From Planktotalea sp. (lineage in GTDB: Bacteria; Pseudomonadota; Alphaproteobacteria; Rhodobacterales; Rhodobacteraceae): 64,000 nt of DNA. The translations under genes and the position numbers were made by a program. The notes beneath the pieces are model-generated. The model searched no databases and was not told the origin of the DNA. It was given only the letters and a program-made list of their open reading frames with translations. Shown here piece after piece: positions 1-9,124 of this stretch (position 1 is the first letter of the stretch; every line of letters starts with the position of its first letter). The stretch is taken from assembly GCF_018607995.1 (NCBI RefSeq), contig NZ_JABBAL010000039.1, positions 1 to 64,000 on the forward strand, read 5' to 3'.

Positions 1-52
1 CCCGCCTACACACTTTCCAGGCGTGCGCCTTCGACCACTCGGCCACCTGTCC
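1..52 (-). tRNA. tRNA-Ser(GGA), 3' part cut by the window edge
   Basis: Read on the minus strand, the sequence begins GGACAGGTGGCCGAGTGG, the usual 5' end and D-arm of a serine tRNA. A five-pair anticodon stem (CACGC/GTGTG) follows, around a loop CTGGAAA with anticodon GGA, which reads UCC/UCU. The variable arm, T-arm and acceptor 3' strand lie beyond base 1. Identity rests on the D-arm pattern and the anticodon. Confidence 0.85.
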
Positions 53-99
53 GTGGAGCGGGGTTTAGCGTTAAGCGCAGACCATGTGCAAGTGCAAAA

Positions 100-492
100 A
101 ACACCTCGGTTTCACTAAGATCGCTTGTCTTTGACTTTCGGCTCTTAATACGTAAGCTCTCTTTCTTCGCGGGGCTCAGGAATGCCAGCTCGAAAAACAC
201 TTCTACGTTAATTTCCAGCGCAATCCCGACGCCAACCTCATCGCGCAGAAATTTACCAGCGCCAACCATCGCAAGACCCGCCATCGCGACTGCGAATGCT
301 TGAAACATAGCTTTCAAAGTGGGCAAGCGTTGCACATCGCGCACGCGCCAAAAAGCAAAGCCCCGCGAACAATATCGCCACACGCCGCAACATGATCGCA
401 CAGGCCTGTTCATGCGCCATGCAAAAAAGCCAAAACACCAATCCTGGAATAAACAAAAGCGTCAACGACAGCTCGCCCGTGATAACCGCCAC
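100..492 (-). pseudogene. Frameshifted small membrane protein, unknown function
   Basis: A GTG at 492, 37 bases after the alaX stop, opens a frame starting with a strongly hydrophobic helix (ITGELSLTLLFIPGLVFWLF). The reading stops being protein-like around 370-350. The same style of sequence continues in another minus-strand frame, with a second hydrophobic helix (FAVAMAGLAMVGAGKFL) near 300-250. Two membrane segments split between frames suggest a small membrane protein with an indel at roughly 350-380. The second frame runs on into the tRNA, so the true C-terminus is unclear. I do not recognise the family. An alternative is two unrelated spurious frames. Confidence 0.4.
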
Positions 493-529
493 GATTGTGA
501 AAAGTTAGTTTTGTGTCGGCGACGTCTCA

Positions 530-1258
530 TCAATCATCCAAATGTAAATAAACGCGGCGATTAAGTTTGCCCTTTTTCTCGACCTTTCCCAACCGCACAC
601 GCCCGATCTCTGACGTGCGCGCTACATGGGTGCCACCGCACGGCTGTAAATCAATTTGGCGCGTGTCATCACCGATGCGCACCAAGCGCACACGCCCGCT
701 TCCCATCGGGGGTTGAACGGACATGGTTTTCACCAAGGTCGGGTTAGCGCGCAATTCCTCTTCGGAAATCCAGCCCTCAGAAACAACATAGTCCAGCTCA
801 ATCAACCCATTTAGTGACGCTTCAAGGGCGTCTTTGTCTTCGGGCGCTTCGGGCATATCGAAATCTAGACGCCCTTTGCCAACAGAAATTGAGCCGCCAG
901 ACACAGGCAAAGAGATCACGACTGACAACAAATGCAGCGCCGTGTGCACCCGCATGTGCGAATGACGTCGTTCCCAATCTAGCGAAAGTGACACCTGCGT
1001 GCCCACAGGCGGAAGCTGCGCGGGTTCAGCAAGCACCAGTGCCAATTGCGTATCTTCACGCCCTTTGACTTTGACACAGGTGGCAATGGGCAAATGATTA
1101 CCATTCCACATCATCATCCCGCTATCACCCGGTTGACCGCCACCTGTCGCATAAAAAATGGACTGATCCAAAATAACGCCCCCCTCAGGGGTATGTCCTA
1201 CGACCAATGCCTCCCCGTCACGCAGGTAAGCGTCATCCAGAAACACGGGTTTGGTCAT
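530..1258 (-). CDS. alaX: AlaX-type alanyl-tRNA editing hydrolase
   Basis: This 242-residue protein matches the stand-alone editing domain of alanyl-tRNA synthetase, which deacylates Ser- or Gly-tRNA(Ala) in trans. The N-terminal segment has the ATGGGQPGD motif (37-45) seen in longer AlaX proteins. The Zn-binding residues are visible as H105-x3-H109 (HTALH) and C207-x3-H211 (CGGTH). No aminoacylation core is present, so it is an editing factor and not AlaRS. It starts three bases after the mscS-like stop and is probably the last intact gene of the cfa-trgAB-cysK-mscS-alaX run. Confidence 0.88.
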   Translation of the reverse strand: MTKPVFLDDAYLRDGEALVVGHTPEGGVILDQSIFYATGGGQPGDSGMMMWNGNHLPIATCVKVKGREDTQLALVLAEPAQLPPVGTQVSLSLDWERRHSHMRVHTALHLLSVVISLPVSGGSISVGKGRLDFDMPEAPEDKDALEASLNGLIELDYVVSEGWISEEELRANPTLVKTMSVQPPMGSGRVRLVRIGDDTRQIDLQPCGGTHVARTSEIGRVRLGKVEKKGKLNRRVYLHLDD

Positions 1259-1260
1259 GG

Positions 1261-3615
1261 TTATCTTTCCTCGGGGTCTGTCTCTTGTCTAACTTGCGAT
1301 GAATTTTCAACAGTTTGATCACAGGGTGTCAACGCTTCGGGATTGCGGATCCAGATATCGCGCTGTGCGAACGGAATTTCGATCCCTTCCTCCATAAAGC
1401 GGCGCGCAATTTCGTGGTTCATGTCTGATTTCACGCTCAGCACAAAATTGACGTCCCGTAAGATCGCGCGGATTTCAAAATCAAGCGAGTCCGCACCAAA
1501 ACCCTGAAACACAATCGACGGAGCCGGATTGAGCAAGACCATCGAGTGCTCGCGTGCGATGCTCAGCAAAATACTCTCGACCTTGCGGGTATCATTGCCA
1601 TAGGCCACGCCAACGGGAACGATCACACGGCCAACAGTCTTGCCGCGTGTCCAGTTAGTCACCATGCCCGAGACAAGATCAGCGTTCGGAACAATAACGT
1701 CCGTACGATCAAAAGTTTCGATCCGTGTCGAGCGCACGGAAATGCCGCGCACATAGCCCATTTTACCGCCAACTTCGATCCAGTCGCCTTCCGCGATGGG
1801 CCGCTCGATCAACAAGATGATTCCGGAGACGAAGTTGGAGACAATATTTTGAAGGCCAAAACCGATCCCAACCGAAAGTGCGCCTGCGACCAACGCAATA
1901 TTGCTCAGATCAATCCCCGCCTGACTGATAGAAATGACTGCTGCAAGGAAAATACCAACGTAGCCGATACCTGACACAATCGCGTTGCGCCCGCCTGTAT
2001 CAAGCTTAGTGCGCGGCAGGATCGATGTGCGCATCGCCCCCTGCAACAGACGCGTTGCCATATAGCCGACGCTGAAGATCACCGCGAATGTTATAAAATC
2101 TACCGGTGAAATGCGGCTGTCGCCAATCGCAAAGCCTTCTTGGAACCGCGTCCAAACTTCGGTGATATCAGCCGCGCGCGCGCCCCAAATCAGCGCAAGC
2201 AAAGGAATCGCTGCGACCACAAGCACAAAGCCTAAAAGCACCGATACCAAGGATTCTTCATCGCTTTTTTCGCGGCGCATAATCAACGCGTAAAGGTCAC
2301 TGACAAAGTGCTGGAGTACCAGAACCAACCCGAACAAAGCCATTGTCGCCACAGAGGCGAACATCAGTCGCGCCGCTCCATTACCATAGCCCAGTGCTGC
2401 AATTAGCGGGCCGAAGAACGCAACGATTATCGCAGCGCGCCCCAAAAGCTTGGAGATGCGTAAACGGTACATGCTGCTTTCGTCGTCTTCGCTGGTGTCA
2501 ATCAAGCCGATACGCAAGATGCGACCCAATTGATAAAGCACGATGCCGGTCACAATCAGAACCGGAAATCCAATGACCGCACGTGTGGCCGCACTCCAAT
2601 TGTCGTAGCTCGCCAAAACATTCAGCGCCAAAGCGGCAATCAGAATGAAGGCCCCCGTCGTGATGAACCAACGTGCTTTTGCGGCATGGATCGCCTCAAC
2701 AGGTAGCATCATATCGTCATCATTGCGCGGGAATAAATGCCCCGCGAGCCACCAAAAACTTAAAAGGATCAGCCCGTACCACGGCACATTGTCCAACAAG
2801 AGTGTCCCGCGCAGGCCCAACATCCCTGATTCAATTGCGGCTTCGACCAGTGCAATCAGCCCAATGAATGGCAAGAATATCTGCAACAGCGACGCGATGA
2901 ATTTCCAGACGCCCTGCCCGCGCGCGGAGTATCGGCGCAAGACGTTGACAATCAACACGGACCAGCGGCGCCCGCGCGTGACCAATACCAAACCAATCAA
3001 AGCCAGAATGATCACTTCCGGCAAAGCCTGTCCTGCGCTTTTGCGCTGAGCTTCGGAATTAAAAGCGCTCGCAACCTCATGCCCGATTGCAGCGCCCGAT
3101 TTGCGCAATGCCTCAAGGGCTGGCCCCCAATGCGTTGGGTTCAACGGGCTCGGCCCGCCGCTTAGCAGGGCGTCGGTCTGGCGTTCTCGAATGATCGTGT
3201 CGATCTCTTTGATGACACCGTCAGCACGGCTATAGGCCTCTTCCGCAGAAACAACAGGTGTGCGCAACCTCTGAAGCTGCTCCGTCAATTCCGCACGCCG
3301 CTCAGCAATATCTGGCGCTTCTTCGACGCCTTCGGCGGGTGTTCCGAGGCTGGTAATCTGAGACGTTAACGTTTTGATGCGTGCTTCATTGGCGGTTTGG
3401 GCTTCCAAAAATTGTTCACGCCAATCAACAATTTGCGCGCGCAAGGCTTCAAGCGCATTTGTCGACGCCCGACCATTTTCAACTGCAATTTCCGCGCGCT
3501 GCGCCACGTTTTGCCAAGCCGTATAATCCGGAGTTTCCGTCTGAGCAGAACCCAGCGCAGGCAACACAAGACATAGCGCCACGCAAAACGCACGCAAAGC
3601 CTGTGACAGTGACAT
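1261..3615 (-). CDS. Large MscS-family mechanosensitive channel with DUF3772 N-terminus
   Basis: This is a 784-residue inner-membrane protein. A signal peptide (about 1-24, ending GSA-QT) precedes a charged, coiled-coil-rich periplasmic region of about 170 residues of the DUF3772 type. Many hydrophobic helices from about 195 to 560 follow, then the MscS core: pore helix with the Gly/Ala-rich GALSVGIGFGLQNIVSNF, then the beta domain (ERPIAEGDWIEVGGKMGYV) and a C-terminal cytoplasmic vestibule. Such proteins release solutes on hypo-osmotic shock. Its ATG shares one base with the cysK stop (TGATG), implying translational coupling. No lesion is seen. Confidence 0.88.
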   Translation of the reverse strand: MSLSQALRAFCVALCLVLPALGSAQTETPDYTAWQNVAQRAEIAVENGRASTNALEALRAQIVDWREQFLEAQTANEARIKTLTSQITSLGTPAEGVEEAPDIAERRAELTEQLQRLRTPVVSAEEAYSRADGVIKEIDTIIRERQTDALLSGGPSPLNPTHWGPALEALRKSGAAIGHEVASAFNSEAQRKSAGQALPEVIILALIGLVLVTRGRRWSVLIVNVLRRYSARGQGVWKFIASLLQIFLPFIGLIALVEAAIESGMLGLRGTLLLDNVPWYGLILLSFWWLAGHLFPRNDDDMMLPVEAIHAAKARWFITTGAFILIAALALNVLASYDNWSAATRAVIGFPVLIVTGIVLYQLGRILRIGLIDTSEDDESSMYRLRISKLLGRAAIIVAFFGPLIAALGYGNGAARLMFASVATMALFGLVLVLQHFVSDLYALIMRREKSDEESLVSVLLGFVLVVAAIPLLALIWGARAADITEVWTRFQEGFAIGDSRISPVDFITFAVIFSVGYMATRLLQGAMRTSILPRTKLDTGGRNAIVSGIGYVGIFLAAVISISQAGIDLSNIALVAGALSVGIGFGLQNIVSNFVSGIILLIERPIAEGDWIEVGGKMGYVRGISVRSTRIETFDRTDVIVPNADLVSGMVTNWTRGKTVGRVIVPVGVAYGNDTRKVESILLSIAREHSMVLLNPAPSIVFQGFGADSLDFEIRAILRDVNFVLSVKSDMNHEIARRFMEEGIEIPFAQRDIWIRNPEALTPCDQTVENSSQVRQETDPEER

Positions 3616-4652
3616 CAGACCTCCTCAAAAACCGCGGGGATGTCAGCCGGCGCTTTATCGAGCCATTCTGGAACAGGGAGGTCTTTTTCGCGCAAAAAAT
3701 CAGGGGTGAACAGTTTGGACTGATAGCGCGTTCCAAAATCACACAGGATCGTCACAATGGTATGCCCCGGCCCCATATCTTTCGCCATGCGGATCGCACC
3801 GGCGACATTGACGCCGGAGGAGGCACCGAGGCAAAGACCTTCGCTTTCCAACATCTCAAACACATGTGGCAGCGCTTCTTTATCCGAAATGTTGTAGGAC
3901 ATGTCGGGCGTGAAGCCTTCAAGGTTCTTGGTAATTCGTACCTGCCCGATGCCTTCTGCGATGGAGCCACCTTCGCTCGTCACCAACTCACCATTAGTGT
4001 AATAATTGTAAAGCGCCGCACCATCAGGATCCGCCAAACCAATCTTCACACCCTTAGGCTGAAGCGACATGCCTACACCCGCCAGCGTGCCACCAGAGCC
4101 GACAGCGCAGATGAACCCGTCAACCTTGCCATCGGTTTGTACCCAAATTTCAGGGCCAGTGCTGTCGATATGGGCTTGGCGATTAGCGACGTTGTCAAAT
4201 TGGTTGGCCCAGATCACACCCTCATTCATGGTGCGCGCCAGCTCATTGGCAAGCCGCTCAGAATAGCGCACAAAGTTGTTGGGATTGCGATAAGGCGCGG
4301 CAGGCACCTGCACAAGTTCAGCCCCCGCAAGACGCAACATATCCTTCTTTTCTTGGCTTTGCGTCTCAGGGATTACGATAACCGTTTTGAACCCCATGGA
4401 CGCCCCAACAAGAGCAAGCCCAATGCCAGTGTTTCCTGCTGTTCCTTCGACAATAGTGCCGCCTGGCTTTAGCTCGCCACAGGCAATTGCGTGTTGGATG
4501 ATCGACAGCGCCGCGCGGTCTTTGACAGACTGACCGGGGTTCATGAACTCAGCCTTGCCCAAAATATCACAGCCAGTTTCTTCAGAAGCGGCTTTCAGCT
4601 TGATAAGTGGTGTATTTCCAATGGCCTGAGCCAGATCCTGCGCAACGATCAT
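3615..4652 (-). CDS. cysK: Cysteine synthase A (O-acetylserine sulfhydrylase)
   Basis: This PLP enzyme makes L-cysteine from O-acetylserine and sulfide in the cytoplasm. The PLP lysine is K44 in NPGQSVKDRA, and the substrate loop TAGNTGIG is at 71-78. The Gly-rich phosphate-binding loop VGSGGTLAGV is in the middle. At 345 residues it belongs to the longer subtype common in alphaproteobacteria. It follows trgB by 128 bases. In Rhodobacter sphaeroides trgAB and cysK form a linked tellurite-resistance locus, and cysteine/sulfide metabolism is a known factor in tellurite tolerance, so the same link is likely here. Confidence 0.92.
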   Translation of the reverse strand: MIVAQDLAQAIGNTPLIKLKAASEETGCDILGKAEFMNPGQSVKDRAALSIIQHAIACGELKPGGTIVEGTAGNTGIGLALVGASMGFKTVIVIPETQSQEKKDMLRLAGAELVQVPAAPYRNPNNFVRYSERLANELARTMNEGVIWANQFDNVANRQAHIDSTGPEIWVQTDGKVDGFICAVGSGGTLAGVGMSLQPKGVKIGLADPDGAALYNYYTNGELVTSEGGSIAEGIGQVRITKNLEGFTPDMSYNISDKEALPHVFEMLESEGLCLGASSGVNVAGAIRMAKDMGPGHTIVTILCDFGTRYQSKLFTPDFLREKDLPVPEWLDKAPADIPAVFEEV

Positions 4653-4773
4653 GTCGATCTCTCCCTAGTGCTCACCCTACCTATGCCCGTGTCGCTGTGA
4701 ACTCAAGCACATGCGCGCGCTCGTTTACTTCGGTCTTAAGCACTTAGGGGTATGTGGTGGCTGGCACCCACCG

Positions 4774-4799
4774 GATCAGATCATACCAATGATCTGATC
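4774..4799 (-). promoter_or_regulatory. Perfect inverted repeat across the trgB stop codon
   Basis: Eleven bases, GATCAGATCAT (4774-4784), are repeated as the exact reverse complement at 4789-4799 with a four-base loop. The trgB stop codon (4781-4783) lies inside the stem. There is no T-run on either side, so it is not a classic intrinsic terminator. It may stabilise the trgB mRNA end, reduce read-through into cysK, or be a protein-binding site. Confidence 0.5.
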
Positions 4800-5911
4800 T
4801 TGTCACGGTGACGCCCGAGCCAAAGCAACATCATGATTAAGGGACCAAGGTTAATTTCACCGCTGTCCAACAGCTCCATCGCCCGATCAAACGAGACTAC
4901 ATGCTTGCGAATATCTTCACTTTCGCTTTGCGATTCATGCACCTTTTCAAGCCCCACATCCAAATCACATACAGCAAGGAAACAATGGAAAAACTCGGTT
5001 GAATAGCCCGGACTTGGATAGACATTCATCATCGGACGGATGTCTTGCAAATCAAGACCCGCCTCTTCGAAGGCTTCGCGCCGCGCCGCCTCCATCGGGG
5101 CTTCGCCTGCATCCACCAAGCCCGCGACAGGTTCCAACACCCAAGGCTGCGGATCACCCCGCAAAACAGGCCCGTAGCGCAACTGCTCGATCAACAACAC
5201 CAGATCGCGCTTAGGATCATAGGGCAAAATCAACGCGGCATCATAGCCTACAAAAGCCACACGATCCAAAGCCTCGCTCTGTGTGCCATCAAAGCGCGGG
5301 TGACTTATATTGAACGACTCAAGGCGAAAAAAGCCGGCGTAGCCATCGGACCGAGGCTCCAATGTTACCGCACCGCGTTGAGTTTCGCAGCGCAGCTCCA
5401 AATCCATCGAGGTTTTTGCCAGCACTTTTGCCCACCCGCGCGCGCGAAAGAAAGGCAAAAGATGTGCAATCTCTTGCCCAGACTTCACGCCGTAATGTTC
5501 CATCACTTCGCCAGCGGCGCTCAGACTAACCGCTCCCCACTGAGTGATCCAATCCTGCAAATTCCACTCTGCACCAGCACTCCAAAGACACGCCTCTGGA
5601 AAAAAAACCTCCGCAGAGATGGCGTCTCCATTGCAGATCACGGAGACAGTTTTCAAATCATAGTCGAAACCACCTTCATAGAACCGCAAACGCGCAACGT
5701 CTTCATCGCTGAGGTACTGCACCAAGATACCCTGCGCTTGGTACCTTGTCTTTTCTGCAATCATCGGGAAAGGCTCATCCTTCACCCAACTCACCAAATG
5801 ATCATTCAAATGCGCTGGACGAATATCGATGCGTCCCTGCACACGACCCAGCACCACTTCCAACAACGGAATGTGACATAGGCTTCCGTAAAAGAAGAGC
5901 GTCGTGCTCAT
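4781..5911 (-). CDS. trgB: TrgB: gamma-glutamylcyclotransferase-like plus Nudix hydrolase fusion
   Basis: This is a 376-residue two-domain protein. The N-terminal part (about 1-110) has the gamma-glutamylcyclotransferase-like start FFYGSLC and an acidic RFYEGGFDY near 76-84. The C-terminal part is a Nudix hydrolase of the ADP-ribose pyrophosphatase type, with a complete Nudix box from G264 to L286, including REAFEEAGL. The same architecture is found in TrgB of Rhodobacter sphaeroides tellurite resistance. Its true substrate is not known to me; ADP-ribose or a related nucleotide sugar is a family-based guess. Its ATG overlaps the end of the broken trgA by four bases, and cysK follows. Confidence 0.85.
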   Translation of the reverse strand: MSTTLFFYGSLCHIPLLEVVLGRVQGRIDIRPAHLNDHLVSWVKDEPFPMIAEKTRYQAQGILVQYLSDEDVARLRFYEGGFDYDLKTVSVICNGDAISAEVFFPEACLWSAGAEWNLQDWITQWGAVSLSAAGEVMEHYGVKSGQEIAHLLPFFRARGWAKVLAKTSMDLELRCETQRGAVTLEPRSDGYAGFFRLESFNISHPRFDGTQSEALDRVAFVGYDAALILPYDPKRDLVLLIEQLRYGPVLRGDPQPWVLEPVAGLVDAGEAPMEAARREAFEEAGLDLQDIRPMMNVYPSPGYSTEFFHCFLAVCDLDVGLEKVHESQSESEDIRKHVVSFDRAMELLDSGEINLGPLIMMLLWLGRHRDKIRSLV

Positions 5912-6347
5912 AAGCCGCGTTTATCCGTCATTTCGGCAATAACGCCAGATGTAATCGAGCCGATCACGAGCGTGCCAAAAATCAACGGCGGCCCAATCAA
6001 AATCCCGTTCTCAACCATTATTTCAAAGATCGCGGCAAAGGCTTCAAACGCACCATCACAACGTCCCCACATTGATATTTCGATCATACGGATCGTTGAA
6101 TGCGCAAGTAAGCATTAAAAAACCAGAACGATCCCACCCTTCAGCCCATTATTGATTGCCGCACTAAGGTCCCGCCCGCGCGCGAGTCGATCACTTGCCA
6201 GCCGATCACAACTGCTATCGTGAGACTGATAAAGTTGAAATTTCCAAACGCTTTATTCTCATCAAACAACGGTTTGATATGCTCGCTCAAGACCCACGCC
6301 AGCACGGCGAGACATCGGGCGGCAATGAAACGGGCGGCTATTGGCAT
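5908..6347 (-). pseudogene. trgA: trgA remnant (tellurite-resistance membrane protein), frameshifted
   Basis: The first 60 codons from ATG 6347 read as a TrgA protein (MPIAARFIAARCLAVLAWVL, then SEHIKPLF and WQVIDSRAGG). After about 6180 the match jumps to another frame (SAAINNGLKGGIVLVF), consistent with loss of one base. A TAA stop at 6115-6117 follows. The rest of that frame is still recognisable (GAFEAFAAIFEIMVENG, then FGTLVIGSITSGVIAE) and ends at a TGA overlapping the trgB ATG. The normal protein is a membrane protein of about 145 residues with three or four helices. Position, overlap and sequence make the identity firm, and the gene cannot give a full-length product. Confidence 0.85.
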
Positions 6348-6365
6348 GGGAGCAAGCTTTCAAGC

Positions 6366-7586
6366 TTAAGTGGGTTTGCGAATGGTGATCTGTGTTACAT
6401 CACAGTTTCCACTTTGGAAGGTCGATGCGCAAGAGGTGAGATAAAAGTTCCACATTCTGCGAAAGCGATCATCAAATCCCATTGCCGCGACGCTGTCCCA
6501 TTTGCCGTTAAACGTCTCAAACCAGCGGCGCAGGGTGATCGAATAGCTCTCACCAAATTCCTTGGATTTCACAACGTCCAAACCGGCTTTATTGACCTCA
6601 GCAATCAGCGCTTTCGGACTGGGGAGCATGCCACCGGGAAAGATATACTTCTGAATGAAATCAACGCCGCGTTTATACACATCCCAACGTCGATCGGCGA
6701 CGGTGATGATTTGCAAGGTCGCCTGCGCACCCGGTTTCAATCGATCACGCACTGTCTCGAAGTAAACAGGCCAGTATTTTTCACCAACGGCCTCAAACAT
6801 TTCGATGGAGGCGATGCCATCATAGGTGCCGGTCTCATCGCGGTAGTCTTGCAACTTAAAATCAACAAGATCAGAAATTCCTTCTTTTTCAATACGTTCT
6901 TTGGCGTACTTAAACTGTTCCTCACTGATCGTCAGGCCTGTAACACGGATGCCGCGCTCTTTCGCAGCGTATTCCGCAAAGCCACCCCAACCGCAGCCAA
7001 TCTCAAGAACATGGTCGCCCTCTTTGGCACCCATTTCGTCGATCATTGATGCGTACTTCGCGATCTGCGCATTTTCTGTGTTCTCTTGTCCAGTCTCGAA
7101 TATCGCCGAAGAGTAGGTCATCGTGTTATCGAGCCAAAGCCCATAAAACTCGTTCCCAAGATCATAATGATACGAAATATTCTTGCGCGCTTGCTCTTTG
7201 TGATTGCGCTGAAGCCAGAAGCGAAACTTCTCCATCACGCGCACCAAACTCATGCCCGGGAAGCCGTCATAAACGCCTTCATTGTCCATGTGAACGAGGT
7301 CCATGAACGCCTGCAAATCGGGTGTAGACCACCAATCATCAAGGTAAGCATCACAAAATCCAAGATCCCCTTCGCGGATCAAACGCGCGAAAAGATCTGG
7401 ATTTTTGACATGTAATTCCGCCACCGGACCCAGCTTTTTGCCGTTTGCTCGAAAAACACGACCATCGGGCAGATGAAAGTCCACACGCCCATTGTTCATG
7501 TTGCTAGACATCGCAAACACTTGCGCGAAATATCGCGGCAGGCCTTTTTGGCCGTCTGTTGTTGTATGGATCATATCACCCCCCAA
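6366..7586 (-). CDS. cfa: Cyclopropane-fatty-acyl-phospholipid synthase
   Basis: This SAM-dependent methyltransferase (406 residues) adds a methylene group across unsaturated acyl chains of membrane phospholipids. The SAM motif VLEIGCGWGG is at 193-202, preceded by NISYHYDLGNEFYGLWLD, typical of the Cfa/CMAS family. The C-terminal half keeps IEMFEAVGEKYWPVYF and FIQKYIFPGGMLPS. A second ATG lies five codons in (MIHTTTDG), so the start is slightly uncertain. It sits 18 bases upstream of the trgA remnant on the same strand. Confidence 0.9.
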   Translation of the reverse strand: MGGDMIHTTTDGQKGLPRYFAQVFAMSSNMNNGRVDFHLPDGRVFRANGKKLGPVAELHVKNPDLFARLIREGDLGFCDAYLDDWWSTPDLQAFMDLVHMDNEGVYDGFPGMSLVRVMEKFRFWLQRNHKEQARKNISYHYDLGNEFYGLWLDNTMTYSSAIFETGQENTENAQIAKYASMIDEMGAKEGDHVLEIGCGWGGFAEYAAKERGIRVTGLTISEEQFKYAKERIEKEGISDLVDFKLQDYRDETGTYDGIASIEMFEAVGEKYWPVYFETVRDRLKPGAQATLQIITVADRRWDVYKRGVDFIQKYIFPGGMLPSPKALIAEVNKAGLDVVKSKEFGESYSITLRRWFETFNGKWDSVAAMGFDDRFRRMWNFYLTSCASTFQSGNCDVTQITIRKPT

Positions 7587-7643
7587 ACTGGTGAAATTGG
7601 CAGGGCTTGCACGCTCTTAGCCACCTTGTTGTTGTGTATACTC

Positions 7644-9065
7644 TCAAAACCCGCGCCCTTGATAGGCGTCAAGAGCACGTTGACGCCCTGTCGCCGCCTC
7701 CACAATGGGCTGTGGATAGATGTCCGTGCTCTGCAAGCCCCAGCTTTTGGGGATTGCTTCGAAATAACTTGTAGCGGTGTCCGGCGGATTACCCTGCCCC
7801 TCTGCTATCCACGCTCGGGCATAACCGCGTTCACGATCGAACTTATCAAGCTGCGTGACCGGATTGAACACGCGAAAATAAGGCGATGCATCAGGGCCAG
7901 AACCCGCAGCCCATTGCCAGCCCATCGCGTTGCTTGCGGGGTCCCAATCGGTCAGACACTCATCGAACCACGCTTGGCCAATCTTCCAATGGGTCAGCAG
8001 ATGTTTGGTCAAATAGGAGGCCACAATCATGCGGCCTCGATTGTGCATTTTACCGGTAACATACATTTCGCGCATTGCGGCATCGACGAATTCAATCCCC
8101 GTGCGCCCCTGTTTCCACGCGATTACCTCAGGATGATCCGCGTCCTCATTCCACGCGAACTTGTCCCAATCGGGCTTCCAATTACTGTCGAGAATATGCG
8201 GCGTGTGATGCATAAGGTGGTAGGCAAATTCGCGCCAAACCAGCTCTTTCAAGAACACCTCAGCGTCATCCTTGCCCTCATGAAGCGCGCGCATGCCTGC
8301 GTACCAGCATTGATGCGGGGATATTTCACCAAGCGCTAGGTTTTCGCTGAGTCCAGACGTGCCCCGTGTCGAGGGAATATCGCGACGCTCCACATAATCC
8401 GCAACGTCGTTTTCGATGAATTCAGCGAGACGTCCCTGCGCCGCCGCTTCCCCAACTTGCCCGTGACGGGCGACAATTTCACCCCCGCGTCGCATAGCAG
8501 CACCCAAGGCCCAATCGCTTTGATCAACGCTTTCCAAACTTCTCTCGTAAGGCTGCACCGACGTCGGTACCGCCAATGGAGCATCGACATCGCGATCCTT
8601 CACAGAGCGCCAGAAAGGCGTATAGACCTTATACATGCCGCCCGTTTTGGTTTCGACGGTCCATGGCTCAAACATCAGATGGCCACCAAAACTACGTGCT
8701 TCAAGACCTTTGCTGCGTAGGTCCGCCTTGATCGCCGTGTCTCGTGTGACGCAGGCAGGATCATAAAGGCGCGACCAATATACGCCTTGCGCGTCAGTCT
8801 CGGTAATCAAGGCGGCCAAAACATCGCCCGCAGGACCTTCGCGCAAGATCAAAGTAATATTGAGCTCCGCAAGCATTTGCGTGAAAACTTCCAAGGCTTT
8901 GCCCAAACGCCATTTCGGTGCCGCGCCGAGCCCGTCAACAACATCGTCCTTGATGAAAACAGCGATAACAGGCACTCCAGCCGCGCAGGCTGCGGACAAG
9001 GCTGGATGATCAGAAACACGCAAGTCGCGCCTGAACCAAACAATGATTGGTTTTTCCTTGTTCAC
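7644..9065 (-). CDS. phrB: Deoxyribodipyrimidine photo-lyase (class I)
   Basis: This light-driven FAD enzyme splits cyclobutane pyrimidine dimers. The N-terminus KPIIVWFRRDLRVSDHPAL is the antenna-binding photolyase domain. The C-terminal FAD domain contains KMHNRGRMIVASYLTKHLL and DPASNAMGWQWAAGSGPDAS, both strongly conserved. The start chosen is GTG at 9065, directly before NKEKPIIVWF. An in-frame TTG at 9077 would add four residues without a better ribosome site. Length (about 473 residues) is normal. A cryptochrome is less likely because the full photolyase FAD region is present. Confidence 0.9.
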   Translation of the reverse strand: MNKEKPIIVWFRRDLRVSDHPALSAACAAGVPVIAVFIKDDVVDGLGAAPKWRLGKALEVFTQMLAELNITLILREGPAGDVLAALITETDAQGVYWSRLYDPACVTRDTAIKADLRSKGLEARSFGGHLMFEPWTVETKTGGMYKVYTPFWRSVKDRDVDAPLAVPTSVQPYERSLESVDQSDWALGAAMRRGGEIVARHGQVGEAAAQGRLAEFIENDVADYVERRDIPSTRGTSGLSENLALGEISPHQCWYAGMRALHEGKDDAEVFLKELVWREFAYHLMHHTPHILDSNWKPDWDKFAWNEDADHPEVIAWKQGRTGIEFVDAAMREMYVTGKMHNRGRMIVASYLTKHLLTHWKIGQAWFDECLTDWDPASNAMGWQWAAGSGPDASPYFRVFNPVTQLDKFDRERGYARAWIAEGQGNPPDTATSYFEAIPKSWGLQSTDIYPQPIVEAATGRQRALDAYQGRGF

Positions 9066-9124
9066 TCTATGCCCCAAAAATCCGCTAACTTCTTACCAAT
9101 ACACAACTTCGGCTGCAGAGGAGA

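Noticed and set aside
3381-4472. Plus-strand frame of 363 codons opposite cysK and the mscS start
   Set aside because: It is antisense to two well-supported genes, has no recognisable domain and no ribosome site, and its composition follows the complement of cysK codons.
7473-8339. Plus-strand frame of 288 codons opposite cfa and the photolyase 3' end
   Set aside because: It spans two confirmed antisense genes and their gap, with no domain or start signal.
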